From: Dromaius novaehollandiae
Lineage: Eukaryota > Chordata > Aves > Casuariiformes > Dromaiidae
Reading direction: 5' to 3'
Length of the DNA stretch: 64,000 nucleotides
NCBI RefSeq assembly: GCF_036370855.1
Contig: NC_088098.1
Location: 33,669,981-33,733,980 of the forward strand
The notes beneath the pieces are model-generated. The model was not told where the DNA came from and did not search any database. It was given only the letters and a program-made list of their open reading frames with translations. Shown piece after piece: positions 40,901 through 53,100 of this stretch (positions are counted from its first letter, which is position 1; each line of letters starts with the position of its first letter). Made by a program: the position numbers and the translations under genes.

Positions 40901-42429
40901 CCAGTCCTAGGTCTCTAATGCTCAGAGCTCCCAACAGTACTAAGCAATTCTAATTGCATCTCTCGAAAGGTTCATTGCACAGTGAACAGGCACTGGTGAG
41001 AACATCTGTGCTGAGGAATAATCACACCTCATTCTGAGAATCTCTTCCCATTCAAACACATCTATAGTTACTTCTGAAACTGTATTCTTTCAGACATAGG
41101 AAAGGTTATTTCAAGGATAATCTTTCTTCCTGAGATCAATTCCCCAATATGATCTTTAAAAACAGCTTTCTTTTACATCTTTCACATCAGTCAGGAAAAA
41201 TAAACATTTGTTGCAGCACATCATTCTTCAAAACACAGCAGCACGATAGCACTCCTTGATGTTGTGCTCTTTGTCATGTTTTAGAGATGTAATGGCTGTC
41301 TAGGCACTTCCATGTCTGCTGATAAAGGATTATTTCCTGAAAAGATAATACATAATGGGTTTAGATTTATATGCAACTACGAAAAAACATTACTCATAAA
41401 TTCTCCTGCATGAAGAACCCAAAATAATGGCTCTGACCTTTGATTACGCATGAGAGATGGAAGAGAAGTAGCAAAATGGATTGGAGTTCACAGGACTGTT
41501 CACATCCAGCATCTCCAGCCTCTGATGCTGGCATCAATTGGAGAAATCCCAGACAAGCCAAACTGTAATCCAGGTTCCTAGACAAGTAAACAAGATTTGG
41601 AGAAGCATAAGAAATATGTGGAAGTCATCAGGTTCAGACAATTTTGATTTAAAGACAAAGAGAGCAACTTGAAGAGAATGTTGCTCTTACCTGAGGAGAG
41701 AAAAATAAGGGGGCAGGGAGCTCTTGAACATCTAACTTTTTCTACAATGTTTTTTGCCAGAGACTGAGAAAACTGACACTAGGATGAGTGAAATAAAAGT
41801 CCTGTAACAGAACCATGTGCTCAGGGCTGAGACTGGCAAAAACAGAGTTTCTATTAGCTTGTCTTGAGGTCCTAATAGACTTCAATTCATTCACCTCTGG
41901 CTAATGAGGTTTTGGGTAAGGGACAGTACCATACATGCAAGCCCTGTGTCTGTTTTCAAGGGCTGAAATCACATTCCAGCAACAACAGATTCTGACCATA
42001 TCAGCTAATTCCTCTCCTTCCCCCAAACTGGAAAACTGTCATTATTTAATGCTATGAAAAAGATGTTAAATCTGAAAGGTCACTATATAAGACTGTCCTA
42101 GGCAATGTCATTTAAAATTTAAGCCCTATTTAATACTCTGCATATCAAATACTTCCTGGCCAAAGGTTCTATAGTAAAAACATGAATTCCTCTTCTATAG
42201 TTATGTAATGTGTTAACACCTTTGACTCTGAGACCAAAACCAAGGTATCCAAAGTATCCACTTTGTATCCAAAGTGGAAAAGCTCAACAGGATGACTGAA
42301 GCAAATTTGCTCCCAGTCTGGGAGACCAGTGTTTAGCTCCTTTCCAAATACCGCTGACAGGTTTGACAACTGCTCCAGTGTAAGAGGTGTAACTACAATG
42401 CTTTGGGAACATCTGGGTGGCAAATTTCC
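34966..42429. other. Intergenic sequence
   Basis: No recognised gene, RNA or named transposon. A two-copy 18-bp tandem duplication lies at 36608-36643. Otherwise I see nothing to annotate. Confidence 0.55.
36608..36643. repeat. Two tandem copies of an 18-bp unit
   Basis: TGTCAGCCATATTTACAA at 36608-36625 is followed directly by a near-identical copy at 36626-36643, differing only at the last base. It is a simple recent duplication. Confidence 0.9.
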
Positions 42430-43040
42430 TCTCCTTTCTATGACTGATGGGGCTGGGAGCACTTCAGCCTTTTGCTTATCGTCCACCGCCAGATTGTCCC
42501 TTCCATCTGTCAACAGACCCACATTTTCTCTGATTCCTTTTGCTATGGCACCCTTGTGAAATCCCTCTCATTTCCCCTTATGTCCTGCACTAGTTTTTTT
42601 CTCCAACTGAGCCTTGGACTTCCTGATCTCAATTCCACACATCTGAGCAATGTTTTTGTACTTGGCCTTTGCAATCTACTCTTGTTTATGCTTCTTGAAT
42701 GCTCCTTTTTTGGGGGGGGTTAATTCATCAGGAATGATGATTAGGCCTTCTACTGAATTTTCCAGTCCTCCTGCACAACAGGATGGTTTATTCCTGAGCT
42801 CTCAGTACATTTCCTTTAAAAATTAACCTGCTATAGTGAGGCATCTCTCCAGGTTATGGCAGCTTCACAGGTGATTCTGTCTAGCAATATGCTACACAAA
42901 CAGAAGTCTGCTCTCTTGAAGAGCAAAGTCCTAACTCCACTGCTTTCCTTCTCAGCCTTCCTCCAGCTTTTGAGCAACTCATTGCTGTAAATATTTTTAA
43001 ATAGCTGTAACTGTTGCGGAGGGGGGTATATCATGGAAAC
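42430..43040 (-). mobile_element. CR1 LINE fragment, ORF2 endonuclease-RT linker
   Basis: Minus-strand translation in changing frames recovers CR1 ORF2 landmarks in order. First comes F-K-R-A-D-F, then L-L-D-R-I-T-C-E-A-A (42831-43034). Next is Y-K-N-I-A-Q-M-C-G-I-E-I-R-K-S-K-A-Q-L-E (about 42590-42660), then V-G-L-L-T-D-G, D-D-K-Q-K-A-E-V-L (about 42450-42522) leading into the RT N-terminus. Frameshifts and stops show that it is dead. It is neither the 5' nor the 3' end of the element. Confidence 0.8.
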
Positions 43041-46000
43041 TTGAGCTTAGGCTTAATTCTTCAGTATTGAAGTCACTGGACAAGGAAAAATAGGATCACA
43101 AAATCCACCAGGCCAGATATGAATGCAATTTCACAAGCAGTTCTATTTCATGAAATATTTCTCCACTTATAGCTAACTGAAATTTCCAAACCTAAATTAT
43201 ACAAAGCCTCCTCTAAGTCAGTGATAACCAGCCTACAAGTCTTCGAGCCAGAACTATTCACACACACACCTGCCCTGTTTCCTGACAAATCCCCAGATAT
43301 AAACAGTGAATAAACGGCAGCTCATTTGAATTGTTGAGACAGCTCACACACCACCACCCTTTTGCAAGTGCTCTATATCACTTCCTTATCACCTGTGTAA
43401 TTGCCACGTAAATGAGACACATACATGAATATCATATGAGATATTCTAGTCATGTAGAAGAGCATAACTGGTCATGTGCCAGAGGGAACCGCAAAGCACA
43501 GCTCTAGAATTCGCCTATGGGAAATTACATCCCTTGCTCTCCAGAAATTCATTTTTTAAAAAATTGCAGTTTCAAGTCATTTTTAAATGGTACTGCAACC
43601 ATCTTAATTTATACTGAAGAATTTAAATGATCCCATCATCCCCATACAGGTCATGTGATACAGAAACTCATAGAGTGACTCATACCATAATGTGATATGC
43701 TAATATAGTTTTATTTTAGAATACAGCCAAAATTCCTGCTGGTACAAAACCTGCCATAGTTCTTCCTATAAGCATAAATGATTTGCCTTGGAATCTATTA
43801 GATGGATGTGACATACAAGTGCATGTCTTTATGCTATCGAAAGCAAAAATTGTGCTGGTACAAAATGGACAGAAGAGGTTTTCTGTATGTACCACATGGG
43901 GGAGGAAAGATTATAATCCCTGCTAACCACAAAGCAGTCATTTATGCTACTGAAAAACCTTGGAAGTTTATGCAAACGGACAATGTATTGGTGTTGGTTT
44001 TCTAAATATTTTTCACATTTATCTGTTTTAGATTTGTACTAAAATTGTCAAAAACTGTGGAAACAAGAGTTTTTAAGAGGATGCATTTAATCTATTGCGA
44101 CAGCAAATGAACCATGGAGATTTTACCTGGTAGGAACATCCAAGGAAATCTTAAAGGATCAGGGAACTGACTTTACCGCCTTCCTTCATTATATGCCAAG
44201 CTAAGAAAATACTGAAGATGAAACAGTTAAAGGAACAAGGGGGAGCACGGTTTAGAGTGGGCATGGCAGGCATCAAACCCACCTGGCTTATTGGAAAGGT
44301 CTAACTGGGTCCTGAAACATATGTTAAAAAATGTGTAAGACATGAAACAATCCTGAAAACAGCACATATGAGTCCTTTCTTTGTGTTACAGGACACAGCG
44401 TTTTAAACGGATTTATGCTTTGAATGGCTATATAGACAACGGCCTGGAGATACTACAAATGTAACACATGCCACATGGGAGGAGAACCCTTTGATACCTA
44501 AAAATGCCTTCAGATAAGTCTTGTATCTGAGAGAAGCATAAGAGAATGGAATATGGCAGTTGGTTTTGCCACTAGGCTGAAAAAACGCTTCATTTGGATG
44601 CTTCTGCACGACATTATTTTCTCAGAAAGAGTCTGTTCTCATTCTAACACCAGCCTTCTTTCTAAGAAACTATCAAGCCACTCTCTCACTGATCTTGCTG
44701 TACCAGAAAAAGAGGTCACTGTCCTCAGCTGCTTCCCATGGTCAGCAGCTGCTCACCATCATTCCCCTGCCAGAGGTGTAGCAGTCCAGGCACCATAATT
44801 AGTTTCAAGGAAAACTGAAGTTAACCTGCACTTGCTTCTGCCGGGAGGATGGTTAGGGTGAACTCCTATGAACCAGAGCCAGCGGAGTGAAGCCGTATTT
44901 CCATCAGTGGAGCAGTAACGAGCACCCGGGGCCGTGACCTCTTTCTCCACCAGAGACCTACCCGGAGGTAGCCCTCTGTCAAAGCCCAGATTCCTCCCGC
45001 AACCTCCGCAGCCAGCGGAGAGGCCTTCCTCTCTGCCCACGTTTCTTTGATTGCCTCCTACAGACTTTTCCCTTTCACTCTTCTCACAGTGCAGCCTAAC
45101 AGCAGATCCCAGCTTGTGCACAAAAACCTGTAACAGCAGCTGCTTACCAGACCCTGCAGGTGGCAGTAGGAAGCTCCACAAACTCCTGAATGAAAACGGG
45201 ACTAACAAATTACAGAGCGGTAATTACACCACACAACTTTCCCATAGAGATTCTGGCAACAACTGTCTTCATTCCGTTTTCTCATTAAATGTCTGACGCT
45301 TACTTTCATGCCTAGTTGCATCCTCAAACTGTGCTCAGATCTGCATATGTTACCTATTGACCAATATAGTTTTCTAGAACTTCCCAATGACACCTATCAA
45401 TCAATTCCAACCTAACTGTCAAAGGCCTAATAAGCAGAGACTAAGTAACAACTGAGTAAGACAACTAACACCACAGAATTTAATAATGGTTTTAATTTGA
45501 AAGGTGTAAAGGAGACAGAGGAATAATCTACTGTGGACAGGCAGGAGAAGAAAAATTAATCAGCAGAAAGCATTGTTTTTGTCATAATATATACAGAAAA
45601 AAATATTTTTGACAGAAGAAAAGCAATTGAGTCCCATGACTGGTCTAATCCATGTTTGGAAATGCAGTGGAAATACCAGCTTCATCTAAGCGGACAACTA
45701 TTTCCTAAATGCCTGGTAGGATACTGTCACTGCTCAAAAGCAAACTTCATTAGGATGGTTAATATCACCTGTATCAATCTTGCAGTATCTTTTACAACTT
45801 GAAAACTACCTGGTGTATGGGAGAATGGATTTTGACTTAAGCTTCCAGCAACCTTCATAATCATAATTTCGAAATTCCATGATAACTTTCATTTGTTGTA
45901 ATGAATTCTTGCGCAGAACAGGCATTCATTGAATATACTTAACACCTCTCTACTTTCTTTTTAGTCTTTTTTTCTATCTCTAATTACACTGTTATTGAAC

Positions 46001-48655
46001 CTGATGATATCTTTCCCTTGGAGCTCACAATTTATAATGCCATATAACTTAAAGGACTTCTCCTGTTTAGTTGTTTACTCCTTAAAGTCCTTGCTGTTAA
46101 ATAGATTTTCCTATTTTGTTACAAAACAAAATGCTGCCTTTATTCAGTACCTTTCATTCAAACAAAGATTTAACTATTTTAAATTGACTAAGCTCCACAA
46201 CACTCCCAAAAGTTTAGTTTTATGAATATTTTACAATAAGTTGGACCACCACAAGGCAAGATAATTTGCCACAAGATCATACATGAAGCTATCTCAGAGC
46301 TAAGGAAAGAATCCAAGCCTGCAGATTTACCAGATTTGGGGTCAGGAGGAGAGAATTATTTTTTCCATGTGTGATTAGCTGCTGCTTTTCACCTTCTTCT
46401 GTACTGTAGGATTTATCTGCTTCTTAGTATCATCTAGAAGATTAAAATAGTTTGTTTGTGTAGAGGTCTAGGTCATGAACAGCGCTCTTGATGTCCCCTT
46501 CTCTCTTCTTGTGACACGTCATTTGGCTTTTGTTCTTCTAAAAGAGATCTGAAGTTTATTATGGAGTACTAGAAAGTAGTACTTCCTAGACCTTTGTAGG
46601 CCACCACTGGCACTATGTATGAAGTACAGGCAATTCCTAAATTTGGCATCTGCTGCATGGTTTCCCATGATCTCAGGAGACTCCATGGTTAAGGTTGTTC
46701 CTTCCAGTTCTATGTTCCCGTAACTCATGTCTCACTATAGTCTGTAGACAAAGCTCCTACTCTAAGATCCTCACTCATTTAGGCAATCTGTTCAGTCCAT
46801 CCCAGAAAGCCTCTTAGTATGTTCTTAGCATTAAGTATGTTCTTAAGTCCCACTGGTTTCAACGTGATTCAAGTTTGCATCATAGGAAAAGCATTTACTT
46901 GAGTCTGTCCTGAACTCACATGGATTTTTTTGAACAGGAGCCAAAGCTCTTCTTCTAAAATTAATATCCTTTTTTAAATTAGGTATTGCTTTTCCATCCT
47001 GTTCTATCCATAGAATGAGTTAACGTCACTTGCAAAATGTAAAATTAATTAATGGAGGTAGGAAATGTACGATTAAGATGTATGTTCAGGAAGTATATGC
47101 TGTTCCTTCTCACATCTTTTTTCGCTCTATCTTCTGCATTTGAATTTCTTTCCAAATCATCAAACACTGTCATCTACTCTGAAGCCATAAGCCACTAATG
47201 TTGCTGTAAGACTTTGTTTGATATTGCCTGTTTCTGCCTGTTTATCTCACTTGTGGCTGGCATGCCTTTCTCATCTGCTTTAGAGAGGACCACTGTATCA
47301 TTGCTGTTGTGAAAGGCCTGCTGATTAATGATCTCTAGTATTCCAAATCACATTTGCTTTTTGCATTTTTTATTGAAATGTCCACAGTCAAAAACAGACT
47401 TTCACTCGATTTATAAAATGGTCTATAATCCAAACTCTTCTTAGATTAATCCTTCTTGACTTTTCCTTTCTGAAGTCCTGTGTTATGTTTATAAGAAATT
47501 AACCATATCTGTGTGGGGAGAAGATAAAACTTTCTGATCATCATTCAAAGCAATGATTCTATGCAATAACAAACCTGCGTTCCCAAATGATTTAACATTT
47601 TACTTTCTTCCTTGCTCTTCTTAATTCAGTTCTATTGCCCTCGTCTTCCCTTTTGGTTCTACCATTTATCTTACTTTCATTGTCATATTCTGTTTTAAAT
47701 TAAACAGTAAACTCTTAGTGCAAAGGTTTCCTATGAATTTTTGTAACTCACAGAACATGGATCCAGATACTGATACAGTCTAGAAAACAGACTGCAGTCA
47801 AAGTTGTAAATGGTTTAACATCAGTCACTACATAGCTCATGCCTCTGATCTTCCCAAAGGTTATGACTATCCCACTTCACTGTGCATTCATACAGATTCA
47901 GCAAACCAGAAAGGCAAAAGTGAATCTCAGTCTTCATTTGAAAGCATTTATCTGGTGCACTTTTTCCATATAATTATAAATCACTTTAAATGAAGTAAGG
48001 TGGTCGTGATACAAAACAAGAACAAGCATATGACCTTTACTTCTGCAACAGATTACTTCTAGTACTGACAAGAGCCACCTGGATTACATTCGGGTTTTAA
48101 ATGGGTAGAATTAACACTAGGGTTACATGTAGGATTAGTATCTGTGCTGTGATGAAAGTGATGAGTCAGACTAAGGCAGACATTCAGAAAGGGATGCCAG
48201 AATAAAGTGATCATTGCTGTCACTGTAAGTCACCAGGATACATTTCTGGTTTAATGAACATAGAGGTCATCAAGTTAGATTTAGGATTTGGCAGTCAGCT
48301 GACTGTGAGCCTATTTCAGAAGACTTGCTAAGGCAACTAGTTACATCTTGGTTTGGAGCAAGCAGAGGCCCACAGAATAAATTTTAGACCAGAGTCAGAG
48401 CAAAGTTTAGTGGTAAAGAAAAATCAAGCAAAAAAAAATGCTGAGCTCCAGATCATGCTGCAGGGTTGTGTGCTGTGTTAGAAATCTGTATTATAGCAGA
48501 CTCTGTCCATGCTTAGAGTATGTTAAGGTCACTGTGCTTTTGGCTTACATTAGGACCATGTCTAAGTTTAGAAGTCTGGCTGGTAGAGGCCTAGCAAAAC
48601 TGTAACCCCTAGTTTTAGAAAGGGCTGAAGGAAAGCCTAAAAATCCATTCTCTTC
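43041..48655. other. Intergenic sequence
   Basis: No gene was recognised. An isolated retroelement-integrase-like motif occurs at 44142-44177 (see findings). A moderately GC-rich patch lies at about 44860-45080. The rest is AT-rich and unremarkable. Confidence 0.5.
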
Positions 48656-49059
48656 TCATGTAAAATGACCCAATTCCGTTGGTGCACAGCATTCCCTCCT
48701 ACGTAAAATCCTCATGATTTGACAACACTGGTGAACCCACCAATCCCACTTACGGGTCTGGTTACATGGCAATATCGTGCAGTTCATCGGAGGAGGCAGC
48801 TGCTGGCCAGGGCTGCCCTTCCTGCAGCCTCGCTCGGGTGTTTCTGGCCCTGGCCACAGGAGTTCACTAACTGCTGGGCACGGACAATGGCAGCGCTGAA
48901 GCGGGGATGCAGACGCAGCTCCAGCCCACCCTGGGACTGTATGTATTGGATGCAACAGGAGATGTGTGTTTTTCGCTGTAGCTTCCAAGGCCTTAAGTTG
49001 TCTAACCCTCCTGCACTGATCTTCAACGTGTATCAATGCTTTATTTTTGCCTTTTGAAA
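48656..49059. other. 5' flank of RXYLT1, moderately GC-rich
   Basis: A transition zone into the CpG island. A 191-codon minus-strand frame (48656-49231) and a 112-codon plus frame (48719-49057) overlap here. Neither shows a known domain, and they are probably by-products of base composition. A divergent non-coding transcript from the CpG island would start in this area if one exists. Confidence 0.4.
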
Positions 49060-50130
49060 CCCGCAGCACAGCGAGCACCCAGCACACTAGTGCCCGGCCT
49101 CTGGGGTGCTGAGGGGCGGCCGCCCGCTGCTCCGCACCGCGGGGGCAGCCGCTGCAAGGAGGATGCCGCATCGCCCGGCCTCGAGAGCGGGGAAACGAGC
49201 TGGGACCACGGAGTCTCGGCTTGGCCACCAACCTGCCTCTGGTACCCGGACGAGTTACTTCAGGCCGCTGGGCACCTGTTTACCTTCCTACCGCGTGTCC
49301 CATGCTGCACAGCGGGCGATGGGACCGGGGCCCTGAGGCGCCTCACGCCGGCACGAAGCCCCGCGGCGAGGGCGCCAGGGCCGGGCCGGGCCGGGCCGTG
49401 CGGGCAGAGGCCCCTCCCCGCCGCCCGCCGGCGCCCCCGCCCCGCGCCGGGCGGGATGCGAGGCGCCCGCCGCCGCCTCTGCTCCGCCTTGCTCGTCGCT
49501 TACGGCCTCTTCTCCCTGTACGCGGCCTACAGCGTCTTCCTCCGGCCCCGCCGCGCCGCGCGCCGCGACCGCCGCGGCCCGCGAGGTGAGAGCGGCGGCG
49601 GCGCCCGGCTGCGCGGCGGCGGCGGCGGCGCCCGCGCCCGGCGCTCCGAGCCGCCCCTGCGCCGGCGGGCGGGGGACGCCGGGCGGCCGCCGTTACCGCC
49701 GCGGCCCCGGTGGGGGGAAGGGGGGCGGCTCGCCGCGCGCAGCGGGAGCCTCGGCGCCCCTCGCTCGGCCCGAGGGGCCGCGCTGCGGGCGGGAGGCCCG
49801 GGCCAGGCCCGGGGCCGCCCTCCGGGTGCGCTTCCCGACGCCGAGGGCTGCCGCCGTGGCGGGCGGGGGCCGGGGACAGGAGCAGCCCCGGGGCGTTGGG
49901 AGCCCGTGGTGGCGCCCCCCCCCCGCCCCGCCGCCGCTGCGAGGCCTTGCTGGCGACGGCCATTTCCGCGGTGGCTTGTGCGGGCCCGGAAGCCGCGCGG
50001 TGATGGCGGGGGGCGGCGGCGGCCCGTGCTGCTTCCCCGCTGCCTTTAATCTCGTGGGGTACCGAAACTCTTCCCAGGACTTGCACGGTGCGGGGTTATT
50101 ACCGCCGTGTGCCCATCCCGAGTGAGCAAA
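49060..50130. promoter_or_regulatory. RXYLT1: CpG island promoter of RXYLT1
   Basis: A sharp rise from AT-rich DNA to a dense run of G+C with very many CpG dinucleotides, spanning the 5' flank, exon 1 and most of intron 1. There is no obvious TATA box near the start codon. A tandem GGGCC-type run lies at about 49378-49397, and a GC-box-like GGGCGGG at 49449-49455 abuts the start codon. This fits a housekeeping promoter with dispersed start sites. The transcription start cannot be set by eye. Confidence 0.85.
49456..49585 (+). CDS. RXYLT1: RXYLT1 coding exon 1
   Basis: Residues 1-43 plus the first base of codon 44. It encodes a basic start (M-R-G-A-R-R-R) and a hydrophobic signal anchor ([18 protein letters not shown]) matching the human N-terminus, then an arginine-rich stem. 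The ATG at 49456 was chosen because it aligns with the known family start. The frame stays open upstream, with another ATG at 49036, but that region has no family counterpart. A purine is at -3. The donor is GAG|gtgag at 49585/49586, phase 1. The exon lies inside the CpG island and is extremely GC-rich. Confidence 0.95.
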
Positions 50131-53100
50131 GGCGCCTGAGGGCTGCCGGCAGGAGTAAAGCAGCAGCGGTTTGGGAGTTACAGGCCCCGATTATGCACCT
50201 GCGGCCCCATCTGCAAAACAGCTCTTGCTCCCCAGCCCACAGATGAAAACTCATTTTTATCACGGGTTAGCTAGTCCGCTCAGCATGAACAGTCACCAGT
50301 GACATCGCTTGACTAGGAACAGCTTTGTAAACCTGGGGGTCTTTGCGTTTCTGAAACACAGAACATGTCGCGCTGGGCGGTGAGGAGTGGAACCCCTGGG
50401 AGGCCGAGGAGAGAGGCGAGCAGGCCGCCTCCCAGCAGAGATACGAAGCTAATCTTCAAATGATAAAAAACGTGAGATCTCACCTAGAACACACCAGTCT
50501 TAGAGTGCAGATCTGGGGCAAAGCAGCAGTGGGTAAGCAAATGTAATTAATATGTCTGTTAATCACTTAACCTTTCTGATATGTTACTATTCTCAGTTTT
50601 TCTTTCTTTAAATGACTATAACTTGTATACGATTAAATAATGTGGGTATCTGCAAATGAAAAGCATCGAGGAAGTGGTAACTTATTCAAAATCTTATTAA
50701 CACCAACATAACAATAGTTAGGCTCTGGTTCTTAATATCAATTCTTTTAAAGACTATTTTTTACCTTTGTCAAAATGGCACAAATGGCAAACAAACGCTG
50801 TTACTTTTTAAATTGAATCTAGCTCATAATATGACGTAAGTACAAAGACTGTCTTTTTTCTGTCACATTTATACTTAGTGAAACAAAGCATTATATGGTG
50901 GCAAATAAGGCATTTTGTGTACTATAATACAGCTACCACTGATAAACTGCGGCTCAAGCTCCTCCTGACCTCTTTGACAGCTGCTGAAGACATTTCACTG
51001 TTCTTATGTCCACTTTTTTGAAAATGTAAAATTTCCAGCTTCGGTTGAGCTTTTATGTGGCATTAGAGAACACATAGGCATATTATGTGCTGCTGCATTC
51101 CATCATAAAAATTTGATGTGTTTCACAAAAGCTTTCAAAGAATTACATTTGTCCATAAAATGCTGATTAATATTTGTTCATTTTTTAAGTATGACATGTA
51201 CCAGAAAGAGATGCTAACAGGAATGGTAGTATGATGTGCCTTCATACTGACTATCTTGACTGCCAAAGAATCCTTTTAAATGCGCTGGTGTGTGAAAATA
51301 CCATCTTAACTAATTCCAAATAATATGGAATTTGGTGAGAAAAGTCCATATTATATAGGAAGCTCTGGCATTTCTTTACCAAATTCTTACGTTATTACAT
51401 GAATATTTATCTCCCAGAAAAAATACTTTGCAGGAACTGTAAAGTAGGCAAAATGTGTGCATTCAAATTCTCCATCATATCTTCGTCATTTATGTAGGTC
51501 TTTACCTTTGGCAACATATTTTTGAAGGGCTCCTTGAGCCAGCTGATGTAACTGCACAGTGGAGAGAAGGAAGCCAAAAGGCAGGAAAAACGCACTTCAG
51601 GTACTAGCTGCGTGATATCGGTTTAATTTGTGTTAACTTTAATCTATGTTGGAAACTTAAAGAGTATGACAAGATACATAACATAGGTGCATTATTTTTT
51701 CCATCTCCTCAAACCTGCAATTATTTTAATACCATCAGTTGCAAATACCTTAATTTTACAGTGTTTTGATACCTGAGGAGCTTTGTCTTAGTTTTAACTT
51801 CAACTTGGACACTAGCTCTTATAGAAACATAAAGTTTAAATCAGTTACTAATAAAGCAGATACTAAAATTTGACAGGCTGGTAAGGACTTTTTGTGCAAA
51901 GTACAGAAAACATACAAATCAATCTGCCTTTTTAAGGATTGGTCCTTAGAAATTAAATAGCTGAGGTTCTACTTTCTAGTCAAATTAGAAAAGTTATTTT
52001 GTAGTTTTTGTGATGAAGAATTAGTGTATGAATTTGGCTGCTTACTGATAAGAAAATTATTTTCTGGAACTGTTGACCTCTTTATTGTCTGACAGAGTCA
52101 CAGAATATTTGGGGTTGAAAGGGACCCCTGGAGATCATCTGGTCCAACCCCCTTGCTCAAAGAGGCTCAGCTAGAGCAGCTTACTTGGGACCATGTCCAG
52201 TTGGATTTTGGATGTTCCTAGAGACAGAGACTCAGCAACCTCTCTGGGCAACCTGTTTCAGTGTCCAGCCACCCCCACAGTGAAGAAGTGTTTTCCTGTG
52301 TTCAGATGGAATTTCCTCCATTTCAGTTTGTGCCCATTGCCCTTTGTCCTGTCACTGGGCACCGCTGAGAAGAGCCTCATTCCATCTTCTTTGCACACTG
52401 CATCTTTCTGTTCTGTCACACAGGAGGGTATCATAGAGCAAGGAAAGTCAACCTCCATACCATTAAGTAATGACATTCCCAAATTTCTGTGCTTCTGAGA
52501 GTCACGCCCTCTATGTTTTAACAGTCACTGCTGCCTTGTCCCAGTCCCAGTCCCTGACAGCCCCAGTTGTTCAGCAGTTTTCTTCTGTCCCGTTCCCCTT
52601 GTTGCCTTTATGCAAACTACAGCCATCTAGATCACTGAGTGAAAGCATATCAGTCCACAGACAAAGTAAACTAGCAAAGGTTTCATTACCTGCCAAAGGA
52701 TTTCCCAAGGAACATAATCTTCCTTTGAATCTTCCATACTCTCAAAGCAGCCTGCATCCTACATGCTCCTGACCTGCGTAATTTTCTTATGCCTTGAATC
52801 AGCATCCCACATTTAGTCCCAGCACTATGCAAGCATGGAAATCCATACCTACTTTCCAGCAATGACTGCACTTCATATTTTTGCTGTGCTTGTTGCCTGT
52901 GTAACTCCATGGTTCTTAACACAGATAGAACAGTTTGCTTGATCTGTGATCCAGAGGCCTGCTGTAGATAGTATACTGGGTCACGGACAAGAGAGCAGAG
53001 CAGTTGAGGAGCATGTGCAAGCGCCTGCCCTCCAAAAGCCCTACAAGAAGGCTTGCACCCTGAGTTGTACCCAGCACCATGAACAGAAGACATAAGCAAG

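Noticed and set aside
42169-42522. 117-codon minus-strand frame as a possible host gene
   Set aside because: Its start carries the CR1 landmark D-D-K-Q-K-A-E-V-L and continues a collinear CR1 fragment. The rest shows no other domain.
44759-45208. 149-codon minus-strand frame in a GC-richer patch
   Set aside because: No recognisable domain, and its length is within chance for the local composition.
49036-50049. 337-codon plus-strand frame reading through the exon 1 donor
   Set aside because: Only 49456-49585 matches the RXYLT1 family. The remainder is upstream flank and intron 1, shown by the good donor at 49586 and the matching exon 2.
49343-50086. 247-codon minus-strand open frame in the CpG island
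   Set aside because: It is arginine-, glycine- and alanine-rich low-complexity translation of CpG DNA lying opposite RXYLT1 exon 1. Stops are rare at this base composition, and no domain is visible.
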